A stretch of 64,000 nucleotides of DNA, taken from PBB1 sp965229345 (GTDB lineage Bacteria; Pseudomonadota; Gammaproteobacteria; Burkholderiales; Burkholderiaceae_C). Within the stretch, counting starts at the first letter, position 1; every line of letters begins with the position of its first letter. Made by a program: the position numbers and the translations under genes. Location: positions 124,001 through 188,000 of the forward strand of contig OZ245872.1 in the NCBI GenBank assembly GCA_965229345.1, in the 5' to 3' direction. Shown here one piece after another: positions 1 through 6,950 of the stretch. The notes beneath the pieces were generated by a model that worked only from the letters and a program-made list of their open reading frames with translations, ran no database searches and was not told the origin of the DNA.

Positions 1-175
1 CTTGAAGGGCGGCCGGGAACTCCGCGCCAGCGAGATAACGCAGGTTGCGACGCTGCAGGCGCATCGCCTCGGCCTGCGCCGCGTCCCGCGCCCACAGCAG
101 CGTGGGATGGCGGGCGCTGGCGCTGATCGCCAGCGCGGTGCCCCAGGCACCTGCTCCGAGGACGCTCAGTTTCAC
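1..175 (-). CDS. gpsA: Glycerol-3-phosphate dehydrogenase [NAD(P)+], N-terminal part (cut by window edge)
   Basis: Only the first 58 codons are inside the window; the gene continues beyond base 1. The enzyme reduces dihydroxyacetone phosphate to sn-glycerol 3-phosphate for phospholipid synthesis in the cytoplasm. The visible part starts VKLSVLGAGAWGTALA, a Rossmann nucleotide-binding loop (GAGAWG at residues 7-12) typical of GpsA. The start is a GTG at 173-175, because no ATG lies near enough to the glycine-rich loop. It follows secB by 36 bases on the same strand; gpsA directly after secB is a common arrangement in proteobacteria. The family call is secure, but the C-terminal domain cannot be examined. 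Confidence 0.9.
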   Translation of the reverse strand, partial: MKLSVLGAGAWGTALAISASARHPTLLWARDAAQAEAMRLQRRNLRYLAGAEFPAALQ

Positions 176-211
176 CGAGTGTCGATCAGCAGCCCGGGAC
201 CGCGCCGGTGA

Positions 212-688
212 TCAGTTGACGAGCGTGCTGCCGCCAGCGCCATTGGCAGCCGCTTCGGCGGCCGCAGCCTTCTGGCTTTCGTACATCGCCTGGAAGTTGA
301 TCTCCGCCAGCGTCACGGGCGGGAAGCCTGCGCGGGTGCAGATGTCGGACACGATCGCGCGCAGGTACGGGTAGACGATGCCCGGGCAAGCAATGCTGAC
401 GATCGGCTGCAACTGGTCTTGCGGGATGTTGCGGATCTCGAAGATGCCTGCCTGCTTGGCTTCCAGCAGAAACAGGGTCTTCTCGCCGACCTTGGCCGTC
501 ACGGTCACGCGCACCGTGACTTCGTAGTTGTCCTTGCCGATGGTGTCAGCGCCGACACCGATGTTGATCTCGACCTGCGGTTGCTGTGAATCCAGGAAAA
601 TCGCCGGCGAATTGGGCTGTTCCAGTGACAGATCCTTCAGGTAGATGCGCTGGATCTGGAACATCGGGGAGTTGTCTTCGTCTGCCAT
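212..688 (-). CDS. secB: Protein-export chaperone SecB
   Basis: The 158-residue product matches the usual length of SecB, the tetrameric cytoplasmic chaperone that keeps preproteins unfolded and delivers them to SecA. Recognisable features are the N-terminal segment FQIQRIYLKDLSLEQPNSP, the beta-sheet core with LFLLEAKQAGIFEIRNI, and the CPGIVYPYLRAIVSD stretch before the C-terminal helix. The tail is Ala/Gly-rich and ends in VN. It sits between grxC (119 bases upstream) and gpsA (36 bases downstream), all on the minus strand. The 119-base gap to grxC could hold its own promoter, but I see no clear one. Confidence 0.97.
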   Translation of the reverse strand: MADEDNSPMFQIQRIYLKDLSLEQPNSPAIFLDSQQPQVEINIGVGADTIGKDNYEVTVRVTVTAKVGEKTLFLLEAKQAGIFEIRNIPQDQLQPIVSIACPGIVYPYLRAIVSDICTRAGFPPVTLAEINFQAMYESQKAAAAEAAANGAGGSTLVN

Positions 689-807
689 GGCAATCTCTTG
701 GTGGGTGTTGGAGCGGCAACCGCTTGGGGGCCGGATTATGGGGGATGGGGTGTGACCGCCGGTGCGGTGACCGACTCGCGAATCGACGCGTTTGCGCCTC
801 GTTCGGG

Positions 808-1089
808 TCAGCCCGGAGTCGATTGCGGCTGCAACAGCGGCAGCAGCCCGCCACGCTGATCGAGCTCGATCAAGTCATCGCAGCCGCCAATGTGGGCGCC
901 ACCGATGAAGATCTGCGGCACGGTGCGCCGCCCGGTGCGTTCGATCATCGTGGTGCGTGCCGCCGGGTCACGGTCGACCCTGATTTCGTCGATCTCGGTG
1001 ACGCCGCGCGCTTTGAGCAGCGCCTTGGCGCGCAGGCAGTACGGGCACACCTCGGTGGTGTACATCGTGATGGATGAATGCGGTGTCAT
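808..1089 (-). CDS. grxC: Glutaredoxin 3
   Basis: The 93-residue product is a dithiol glutaredoxin that reduces disulfides and glutathione mixed disulfides using glutathione. The active site CPYC lies at residues 15-18 after SSITMYTTEV. TVPQIFIGGAHIGGCDDL supplies the cis-proline and the glutathione-binding GG motif. An upstream in-frame start at 1113 would add eight residues with no counterpart in the family, so the ATG at 1089 is preferred. It lies 29 bases downstream of the rhodanese gene and upstream of secB, a neighbourhood for redox and export functions seen in many Burkholderiales. Confidence 0.93.
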   Translation of the reverse strand: MTPHSSITMYTTEVCPYCLRAKALLKARGVTEIDEIRVDRDPAARTTMIERTGRRTVPQIFIGGAHIGGCDDLIELDQRGGLLPLLQPQSTPG

Positions 1090-1118
1090 GGCGGATGGCT
1101 CTGTCGAGGGCAACGGGG

Positions 1119-1529
1119 TCAGGCAGATCGCTCGATGGGCAGGTTGGCCTCGCGCCAGGCTGCCACGCCACCGCTGACCGCGCTGGCCTTCTCATAACCG
1201 CGCTTGCGCAGGATGGCCGCCCCGCGGTTCGCTCGTGCACCGGTCGGGCACATCAGCAAGACAGGGACGCTCTTGTTCTTCGGCAGGTCGGTGGCGGTTT
1301 CGAGCGTGCCGAACGGCACATTCTTCGCTCCACCCGCGTGGCCAGCGAGGTACTCGGCCGGTTCACTGACGTCGATCAGCACGCCGCGCTCACGGTTGAT
1401 CAGATTGACCGCTTCGGCCGGGGAAACGCCCCCGATGGCAGCGCCACGTGACAGCAGCGGCCAGGCCAGCAGGCCGCCCGAGACCAACGCGGCTGCGAAC
1501 AAAAACCAGTTGTTGAGAAAGAAGGTCAC
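1119..1529 (-). CDS. Membrane-anchored rhodanese-like sulfurtransferase (YibN type)
   Basis: This is a 136-residue single-domain rhodanese. Residues about 5-25 form one hydrophobic anchor. The rhodanese fold follows, with the GVLIDVSEPAEYLAGH segment and the active-site loop CPTGAR at residues 94-99, so the sulfur-accepting cysteine is present. The family moves sulfane sulfur from donors to cyanide or protein thiols; the physiological substrate is not shown by the sequence. It is the first gene of the run rhodanese-grxC-secB-gpsA and is divergent from gpmA, with a 119-base intergenic region that should hold both promoters. YibN next to grxC and secB is a recurrent order in proteobacteria. Confidence 0.88.
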   Translation of the reverse strand: MTFFLNNWFLFAAALVSGGLLAWPLLSRGAAIGGVSPAEAVNLINRERGVLIDVSEPAEYLAGHAGGAKNVPFGTLETATDLPKNKSVPVLLMCPTGARANRGAAILRKRGYEKASAVSGGVAAWREANLPIERSA

Positions 1530-1648
1530 GAAGCGGTCCGGTCAAAGTGGGTCAAGCGCAAAACCGCAGATTATAGAATTTGGGGGTTTTCCCGAGTTCG
1601 ATTGATTCCCCTCCTTCTCCTTTCTTGACCGCGACCCGTCGCACCGCC

Positions 1649-2344
1649 ATGACCCAACTCGTTCTGATCCGCCATGGGCAATCCACCTGGAATCTGGACA
1701 ACCGCTTCACCGGCTGGGTCGATGTCGATCTGACCCCGCTGGGCGTGGAACAGGCGCGTACCGCGGGCCGCCGTCTCAAGGCGGCGGGTCTCGACTTCGA
1801 CATCGCCTACACCTCGGTCCTGAAGCGCGCGGTGTGGACGCTGTGGCACACGCTCGATCAGCTCGATCGCACCTGGCTGCCGGTGGTCAATTCCTGGCGC
1901 CTGAACGAACGTCACTACGGGGCACTGGAAGGACTCAACAAGGCCGACACCGCCGCGAAGTACGGTGATGCGCAGGTCTTGCAATGGCGCCGCAGCTACG
2001 ACACGCCGCCCCCGGCGCTCGAGCCCACCGATCCTCGCTGTGAACGCAACGACAGGCGCTACGCCGGCTTGCAGCCCGGCGAGGTGCCGTTGACCGAATG
2101 CCTGAAGGACACCGTGGAACGCGTGCTGCCCTACTGGAACGGCACCATCGTGCCGTCGATCGCGGCGGGCAAGCGGGTGATCGTTGCAGCGCATGGCAAC
2201 AGCATCCGCGCGCTGATGAAGCACCTGGACCAGATCTCCGACGACGACATCATCGGCCTGGAGATTCCGAACGGCGTGCCGATCGTCTACGAACTGGATG
2301 CCGCTTTCCGGCCGATCAGCCGGCGCTTCCTCGAAAGCGACTGA
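1649..2344 (+). CDS. gpmA: 2,3-bisphosphoglycerate-dependent phosphoglycerate mutase
   Basis: The 231-residue product interconverts 3- and 2-phosphoglycerate in glycolysis and gluconeogenesis. It has the phosphohistidine motif LIRHGQSTWN with catalytic His9, the acid NERHYGALEGLNK with Glu87, and the second active-site histidine in AAHGNSIRALMKHLD (His182). The ATG at 1649 starts directly at MTQLVLIRHG, the usual beginning of the family, so the longer reading frame upstream is not used. It is transcribed away from the rhodanese gene and converges on plsC, whose stop is 30 bases past its own. No clear terminator is visible in that gap. Confidence 0.96.
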   Translation: MTQLVLIRHGQSTWNLDNRFTGWVDVDLTPLGVEQARTAGRRLKAAGLDFDIAYTSVLKRAVWTLWHTLDQLDRTWLPVVNSWRLNERHYGALEGLNKADTAAKYGDAQVLQWRRSYDTPPPALEPTDPRCERNDRRYAGLQPGEVPLTECLKDTVERVLPYWNGTIVPSIAAGKRVIVAAHGNSIRALMKHLDQISDDDIIGLEIPNGVPIVYELDAAFRPISRRFLESD

Positions 2345-2374
2345 GGCACTGCAGCCCGACCTGAGCGAAGCCGG

Positions 2375-3133
2375 TCAGCCGACGGCCTCGCCCGCACTGC
2401 GCTTCAGTTGCGCCACGATGTCGGCGCGCAGGCGCTCGGCCAATGGACGACGCTCAAGCCCCTGAGAGGCTACCGGTGGCAACACCTCCACATGGGCCGT
2501 GAGGCCGGTGGCCGACACCACCGCCCACAGCGACTGCATCAGCGTCATCTCGCCGATGTAGGCGGCAGCCGGGCTGATGCGCTCACTGGCATCGGAGAAC
2601 CGCAGTGCAATCGCCTGGAGCGGCACCTCGGCAGCGATCGCGGCCTGCAGCAAGTTGGCATGAAACGGCAGCAGGCCGTGGCCATCGCTGGTGGTGCCTT
2701 CGGGAAACATCGCGATCTGGTCGCCATCCCGCAGCGCCTGGGCCAGCTGGTGCACCACACGCTGCGCATCGCGTCGGCTGCGGCGCTCGATGAACAAGGT
2801 GCCACCGCACGCCACCAGCCAGCCGATCACCGGCCAGGCACGGACGTCTGACTTGGACACGAAACGCATCGGTCGCACCGAGATGATGGCCGGGATGTCG
2901 AGCCACGACACATGGTTGGCGACGAACAAGGTCGCGCCCTCGTTCGGGATGCCGCTGGCCCGCACCCGGACACCCAGCAGCTGCAGCAGGCGTCGGTTCC
3001 AGCGCCCGACATGCGCCATGCGCTGCGCGGCGTCAATGAACGGGAACACCAACGCGCAGATGGCAACACCGCGCCCGATGTGCAGCCCGCAGCGCAGCAG
3101 GCGCCAGGCCGCACGCAGCTGAGGTGCGCTCAA
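2375..3133 (-). CDS. plsC: 1-acyl-sn-glycerol-3-phosphate acyltransferase
   Basis: The 252-residue product belongs to the PlsC/LPLAT family, which acylates lysophosphatidate to phosphatidate at the inner membrane. It carries the catalytic HX4D motif as HVSWLD (residues 74-79) and the phosphate-binding FPEGTTSDG (from residue 143). An N-terminal hydrophobic segment at about residues 18-33 would anchor it. It is the last gene of the minus-strand run algH-ruvX-pyrR-pyrB-pyrX, starting 10 bases after the pyrX stop, so it is probably co-transcribed with pyrimidine genes. Other acyl donors or lysophospholipids are possible, since several paralogues usually exist. Confidence 0.9.
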   Translation of the reverse strand: MSAPQLRAAWRLLRCGLHIGRGVAICALVFPFIDAAQRMAHVGRWNRRLLQLLGVRVRASGIPNEGATLFVANHVSWLDIPAIISVRPMRFVSKSDVRAWPVIGWLVACGGTLFIERRSRRDAQRVVHQLAQALRDGDQIAMFPEGTTSDGHGLLPFHANLLQAAIAAEVPLQAIALRFSDASERISPAAAYIGEMTLMQSLWAVVSATGLTAHVEVLPPVASQGLERRPLAERLRADIVAQLKRSAGEAVG

Positions 3134-3143
3134 TGCCGCACGC

Positions 3144-4439
3144 TCAAGCCGCTTCGTAGGCCAGGTGGCCCGACACCAGCGTGCACTTCACCCGGCCCGG
3201 CAGCCCGTGGCCCGAGAAGGGCGTGTGCTTGCCCTGGCTCTTCAGCGCCTGCGGCGTCACCTGCCAGTAGGCAGCGGGGTCGAACACGCAGACATCGGCC
3301 ACACCGCCTTCGACCAGCTGCCCGGCGCTCGACGCCAGCGAACCCAGCGCATCTCCGAGCACGCGCACCGGCGCGATGGTGATGGTGGCCATCGTGCGCA
3401 CGAGGTCGTGCCCGGATTGCTCGCCCCACTTCAGCGCCAGCCCGAGCAACAGCTCGAGCCCGGTGGCGCCCGGCTCGGCTTCGGCGAACGGCAGCGTCTT
3501 GGCGTCTTCATCAACAGGCGTGTGGTCGCTGACCAGCGCGTCGATCGTGCCGTCGGCCAGCGCAGCGCGCAGTGCATCGCGGTCGCGCACCTGGCGCAAC
3601 GGAGGCGTCAATCGCATCGCAGCGTTGAAGTAGCCGATGTCGATGTCGGTCAGGTGCAGGTGATTGATGCTCACATCACAGGTGATCGGCAGGCCTTCGG
3701 CTTTCGCGCGCCGCACCAGATCGACACCCGCCGCGCTGCTGAGGCGGCAGATGTGCACCCGCGCGCGGGTGTCGCGCACCAGCTCGAACAGCGTGTTGAG
3801 CGCAATGGTTTCGGCGATCACCGGCACACCGGTCAATCCCATCCGCGTGGCCAGCGCACCCTTGGCGGCGACGCCATTGCCCAGATACCCGTCCTGAGCG
3901 CGCAGCCAGGTGGTGTAGCCGAAGGTCGACGCGTACTGCAGTGCGCGGTGCAGCACCAATGTGTCCTTGATCGCCACTTCGGCATGCGAGAAGCCGACGC
4001 AGCCGGCCTCGGTCAGCTCGGCCATCTCGGTCAGCACCTCGCCGGCCAAGCCACGGGTCAACGCGCCCAGCGGGTACAGGTGCGACTGGTTCAGGTTGCG
4101 TGCGCGGAACTTCAGCATCTCGACCAGGCCTGGCTCGTCGAGCGGCGGGTCGGTGTCGGGCAGGCAGACCAGGCTGGTCACGCCGCCTGCGACGGCAGCC
4201 GCCATTTCCGACTCGAGCATGCCTTCGTGCTCATGCCCCGGCTCGCGCAGCCTCACCGCCAGATCGACCAGACCCGGTGCCACCACGAGCCCGCTGGCGT
4301 CGATGGTGCGGCTGGGCTTGAAGTCGGGGCTGACCTGGCCGATCGTGACGATGCGCCCGGCGGCGATGGCGACATCGGCCCGCTCGTCGCGGCCGGAAGC
4401 GGGGTCGATCACGCGACCGTTCTGGATCAGGATCTTCAT
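3144..4439 (-). CDS. Dihydroorotase-like non-catalytic partner of aspartate carbamoyltransferase (PyrX/PyrC')
   Basis: The 431-residue product has the fold and length of a class I dihydroorotase but lacks the metal centre. The usual HxH pair in D-x-H-x-H-LREPG is Ala61/Arg63 here (DLAVRLREPG). The later zinc histidines are also replaced (TTWLRAQD at about 176-183; HICRLSS at about 229-235). In Pseudomonas such an inactive homologue is a structural subunit of the ATCase dodecamer, and that role is inferred here. Its ATG overlaps the pyrB stop by four bases (ATGA), which favours coupled, stoichiometric translation. The catalytic dihydroorotase is the separate pyrC at 52482-53525. Automatic pipelines will often name this gene plain dihydroorotase. 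Confidence 0.9.
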   Translation of the reverse strand: MKILIQNGRVIDPASGRDERADVAIAAGRIVTIGQVSPDFKPSRTIDASGLVVAPGLVDLAVRLREPGHEHEGMLESEMAAAVAGGVTSLVCLPDTDPPLDEPGLVEMLKFRARNLNQSHLYPLGALTRGLAGEVLTEMAELTEAGCVGFSHAEVAIKDTLVLHRALQYASTFGYTTWLRAQDGYLGNGVAAKGALATRMGLTGVPVIAETIALNTLFELVRDTRARVHICRLSSAAGVDLVRRAKAEGLPITCDVSINHLHLTDIDIGYFNAAMRLTPPLRQVRDRDALRAALADGTIDALVSDHTPVDEDAKTLPFAEAEPGATGLELLLGLALKWGEQSGHDLVRTMATITIAPVRVLGDALGSLASSAGQLVEGGVADVCVFDPAAYWQVTPQALKSQGKHTPFSGHGLPGRVKCTLVSGHLAYEAA

Positions 4440-5398
4440 GCGGAATTCCCAGCGATGGTCGACATGACTGCCATCCGCACCGCGATGCCGAATGTCACCT
4501 GCGGCAGGATCACGCTCTGCGCGCCATCGGCCACGCTGGTATCGATCTCGACGCCGCGATTGATCGGCCCCGGGTGCATCACGATGCAATCGGGTTTGGC
4601 GAGTGCCAGCTTCTCCTGCGTCAGGCCGTAGTTCTTGAAGAACTCGCCGGCGCTCGGCAGCATCGCGCCGCTCATCCGCTCGTTCTGCAGCCGCAGCATG
4701 ATGATCACATCGGCGCCTCGGATGCCTTCGGCCATGTCGTGGCACACCCGCACACCCATCTCGCGCAGGTCGCCGGGCACCAGCGTCTTGGGGCCGACCG
4801 CGCGCACCTCGGGCACGCCCAGCGTGGTCAGCGCGTGGATGTCCGAGCGGGCGACGCGCGAGTGGACGATGTCGCCCACGATCGCCACCGTCAGGTTGGT
4901 GAAGTCCTTCTTGAAATGGCGGATCGTGTACATGTCGAGCAGGCCCTGCGTCGGGTGCGCATGGCGGCCGTCACCGGCGTTGACCACATGGACATGCGGC
5001 GCGCAGTGCTGCGCGATCAGGTACGGCGCGCCACTCTCGCTGTGGCGCACGACGAACATGTCGGCGTGCATCGCAGAGAGGTTGGCGATGGTGTCGAGCA
5101 GGCTCTCGCCCTTGGCGGCGCTGGAGCGCGCGATGTCGAGGTTGATGACGTCGGCACTCAGCCGCTTGGCCGCGATCTCGAAGGTGGTGCGGGTGCGGGT
5201 GCTGTTCTCGAAAAACAGGTTGAACACGCTCTTGCCGCGCAGCAGCGGCACCTTCTTGACCTCGCGGTCGTTGACGCTCAGGAAGGTGCCGGCGGTGTCG
5301 AGGATCTGGTGGATCAGCGCGCGCGGCAGGCCCTCGATCGACAGCAGGTGGATCAGCTCGCCGTGCTTGTTGAGCTGCGGGTTGTGTCTGAAGTTCAA
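4436..5398 (-). CDS. pyrB: Aspartate carbamoyltransferase, catalytic subunit
   Basis: The 320-residue product condenses carbamoyl phosphate with aspartate, the first committed step of pyrimidine synthesis. The carbamoyl-phosphate loop FENSTRTRTTFE (STRTR at 66-70), Lys96 in KGES and HPTQ at 148-151 are intact; the aspartate-binding region includes MLRLQNERM. Its start overlaps the pyrR stop by four bases, and its stop overlaps the pyrX start by four. There is no pyrI nearby, which fits an ATCase of the PyrB-PyrX type rather than the E. coli PyrB-PyrI type. PyrR immediately upstream suggests uridine-nucleotide-responsive control, though I cannot see a binding site. Confidence 0.97.
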   Translation of the reverse strand: MNFRHNPQLNKHGELIHLLSIEGLPRALIHQILDTAGTFLSVNDREVKKVPLLRGKSVFNLFFENSTRTRTTFEIAAKRLSADVINLDIARSSAAKGESLLDTIANLSAMHADMFVVRHSESGAPYLIAQHCAPHVHVVNAGDGRHAHPTQGLLDMYTIRHFKKDFTNLTVAIVGDIVHSRVARSDIHALTTLGVPEVRAVGPKTLVPGDLREMGVRVCHDMAEGIRGADVIIMLRLQNERMSGAMLPSAGEFFKNYGLTQEKLALAKPDCIVMHPGPINRGVEIDTSVADGAQSVILPQVTFGIAVRMAVMSTIAGNSA

Positions 5399-5901
5399 AC
5401 CGTGCGCTCCCGGATGTCGAAGCTGAAACGGCCCGCGTCATCGCGCACCAGTGACAGACGCTGGTGTGCTGGCAGGGTGATGCGGGCGGCGGAATAGGCC
5501 GCCGCGATGGGCAACTCGCGCCCGCCACGGTCGACCAGCACCGCCAGCGTCACGCTGGCCGGCCGGCCGAAATCGAACAGTTCATTGACCACCGCTCGGA
5601 TCGTGCGGCCGGTGAACAGCACGTCATCGACCAGCACGATGTGGCGGCCCTCGATCTCGAACGGCAAGCGGGTGTGGTCTGCCCCTGCCGTCATGCCGCG
5701 CGAGCTGAAGTCGTCGCGGTGCAGCGCACTGGAGATCACACCGTGCTCGCCCGTCAGCGGCAACTCGCGCTGCAGGCGTTCGGCCAGCCAGGCGCCGCCC
5801 GACCAGATGCCGACCAGCACCGTGTTCGGCCGCAGCAGACCACGCACGCCGGAGAGCAGATCGCCGTAAAGCGCTTCGGCGTCGAGGTGCAGAGAACTCA
5901 T
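5395..5901 (-). CDS. pyrR: Bifunctional pyr regulator / uracil phosphoribosyltransferase PyrR
   Basis: This 168-residue type I phosphoribosyltransferase has the PRPP loop VLVDDVLFTGRT (residues 89-100) and the N-terminal GIWSGGAWLAERLQ segment of PyrR. In Gram-positive bacteria PyrR binds pyr mRNA and represses by attenuation, with weak uracil phosphoribosyltransferase activity. In proteobacteria its regulatory role is less well established. The ATG at 5901 (MSSLHLDAEALYG) is preferred over an upstream start at 5943, which would run into ruvX. It lies 13 bases after ruvX and overlaps pyrB by four bases, so it is part of the pyr operon. Confidence 0.9.
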   Translation of the reverse strand: MSSLHLDAEALYGDLLSGVRGLLRPNTVLVGIWSGGAWLAERLQRELPLTGEHGVISSALHRDDFSSRGMTAGADHTRLPFEIEGRHIVLVDDVLFTGRTIRAVVNELFDFGRPASVTLAVLVDRGGRELPIAAAYSAARITLPAHQRLSLVRDDAGRFSFDIRERTV

Positions 5902-5914
5902 GATTGGACTCTCA

Positions 5915-6346
5915 TCAAGACAGGCTGCGCAGGTATTGCTCAAGGATCAGCGCGGCCGAGGCAGCGTCGAGATCGCCTGCGCCATCGGCATGCGCCTCGG
6001 TGGTGGTGTAACGCTCATCGACCTCGTGCACATCGAGGCGCAGACGGCCGTGCAACTGGCGGGCGAAGCGACGCGCGCGCAGGGTGTTCTCGTGCTCGGC
6101 GCCATCAGGGTGGAACGGCACGCCGACGACCAGGGCATCGGGCTGCCACTCATCGACCAGCCGGGCGATGGCGGCAAAGCGCGCATCACCGGTGGCACAC
6201 ACGGTGCGCAACGGCTGCGCGGTACGGGTCAGGGTGTTGCCGCTGGCGACCCCGACGCGCTTCAGGCCGAAGTCGAATGCCAGGTAAGTGCACACGCGCT
6301 GCGCGGCGCCTGGCGTGGGTGATGGGTTCGCGGCCAGTTCAGGCAT
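5915..6346 (-). CDS. ruvX: Putative pre-16S rRNA nuclease RuvX/YqgF
   Basis: A 143-residue protein of the YqgF/RuvX RNase H-like family, which completes 5'-end maturation of 16S rRNA. The first acidic residue lies in YLAFDFGLKRVGVA (Asp25), and DERYTTTEA carries another conserved acidic position. The D-A-A-S-A motif near the C-terminus (LDAASAALILEQYL) is typical. The ATG at 6346 overlaps the algH stop by eight bases; an alternative GTG at 6361 would overlap by 23. AlgH(YqgE)-YqgF is one of the most conserved bacterial gene pairs, which supports both calls. PyrR follows 13 bases after its stop. Confidence 0.9.
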   Translation of the reverse strand: MPELAANPSPTPGAAQRVCTYLAFDFGLKRVGVASGNTLTRTAQPLRTVCATGDARFAAIARLVDEWQPDALVVGVPFHPDGAEHENTLRARRFARQLHGRLRLDVHEVDERYTTTEAHADGAGDLDAASAALILEQYLRSLS

Positions 6347-6917
6347 GCCCGGCGTCGGCACTGAGCATGGCGGGGTCGATGCCCAACAACGACAGCGCCT
6401 TGTCGTAGCGCTGTTCGACCGGCGTGTTGAAGATGATCTCGGGCTGCGCCTCGACGTTGATCCAGCTGTTGCGGCCCATCTCTTCCTCGAGCTGCCCCGC
6501 GCCCCAGCCGCTGTAGCCCAGCGTCACCAGGATCTTGGTCGGGCCGGTGCCGCTGGACAGCGCCTCCAGCACGTCCTTGCTGGTGGTCATTTCCAGGCCG
6601 CCCGGAATGCGCAGTGACGAGTTGAACCGGCTTTCGTCGTCATCGATCTGTTCGTGCAGAACGAAGCCGCGTTCGGTCTGCACCGGCCCGCCGTAATAGA
6701 CCGGCGACTCGGCCAGATCGACACGATCGAGCGACAGCTCGACCTTTTCGAACAGGTTCTTCAGCTTGATATCGATCGGCTTGTTGATCACCAGGCCCAG
6801 CGCGCCCTTGTCGGTGTGCTCGCAGAGGTAGATCACCGCGCCAGCGAAGGTGTCGCCGCCGATGCCCGGCATGGCAATCAGAAACTGGTTGGTGAGGTTG
6901 ATGCCGCCGGAACTCAT
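6339..6917 (-). CDS. algH: UPF0301 (AlgH/YqgE) family protein
   Basis: This 192-residue protein is a member of the AlgH/YqgE family, whose biochemical role is unknown despite wide conservation. The hallmark segments are present: NQFLIAMPGIGGDTFAGAVIYLCEH near the start is recognisable, as are GALGLVINKP, YYGGPVQTERGFVLH and the GYSGWGAGQLEEE segment. It is the first gene of algH-ruvX-pyrR-pyrB-pyrX-plsC. It is divergent from the photolyase gene with only 33 bases between the two start codons, so their promoters must overlap or lie within the coding regions. The name AlgH comes from a claimed alginate link in Pseudomonas and should not be read as function. Confidence 0.92.
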   Translation of the reverse strand: MSSGGINLTNQFLIAMPGIGGDTFAGAVIYLCEHTDKGALGLVINKPIDIKLKNLFEKVELSLDRVDLAESPVYYGGPVQTERGFVLHEQIDDDESRFNSSLRIPGGLEMTTSKDVLEALSSGTGPTKILVTLGYSGWGAGQLEEEMGRNSWINVEAQPEIIFNTPVEQRYDKALSLLGIDPAMLSADAGHA

Positions 6918-6950
6918 GCCTGCATTTTATTCCTGCGGCACACTGCCGCG

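Noticed and set aside
6654..6950. N-terminal extension of the photolyase reaching back to 6654
   Set aside because: These codons are antisense to algH and unlike photolyases; the ATG at 6951 begins the family sequence directly.
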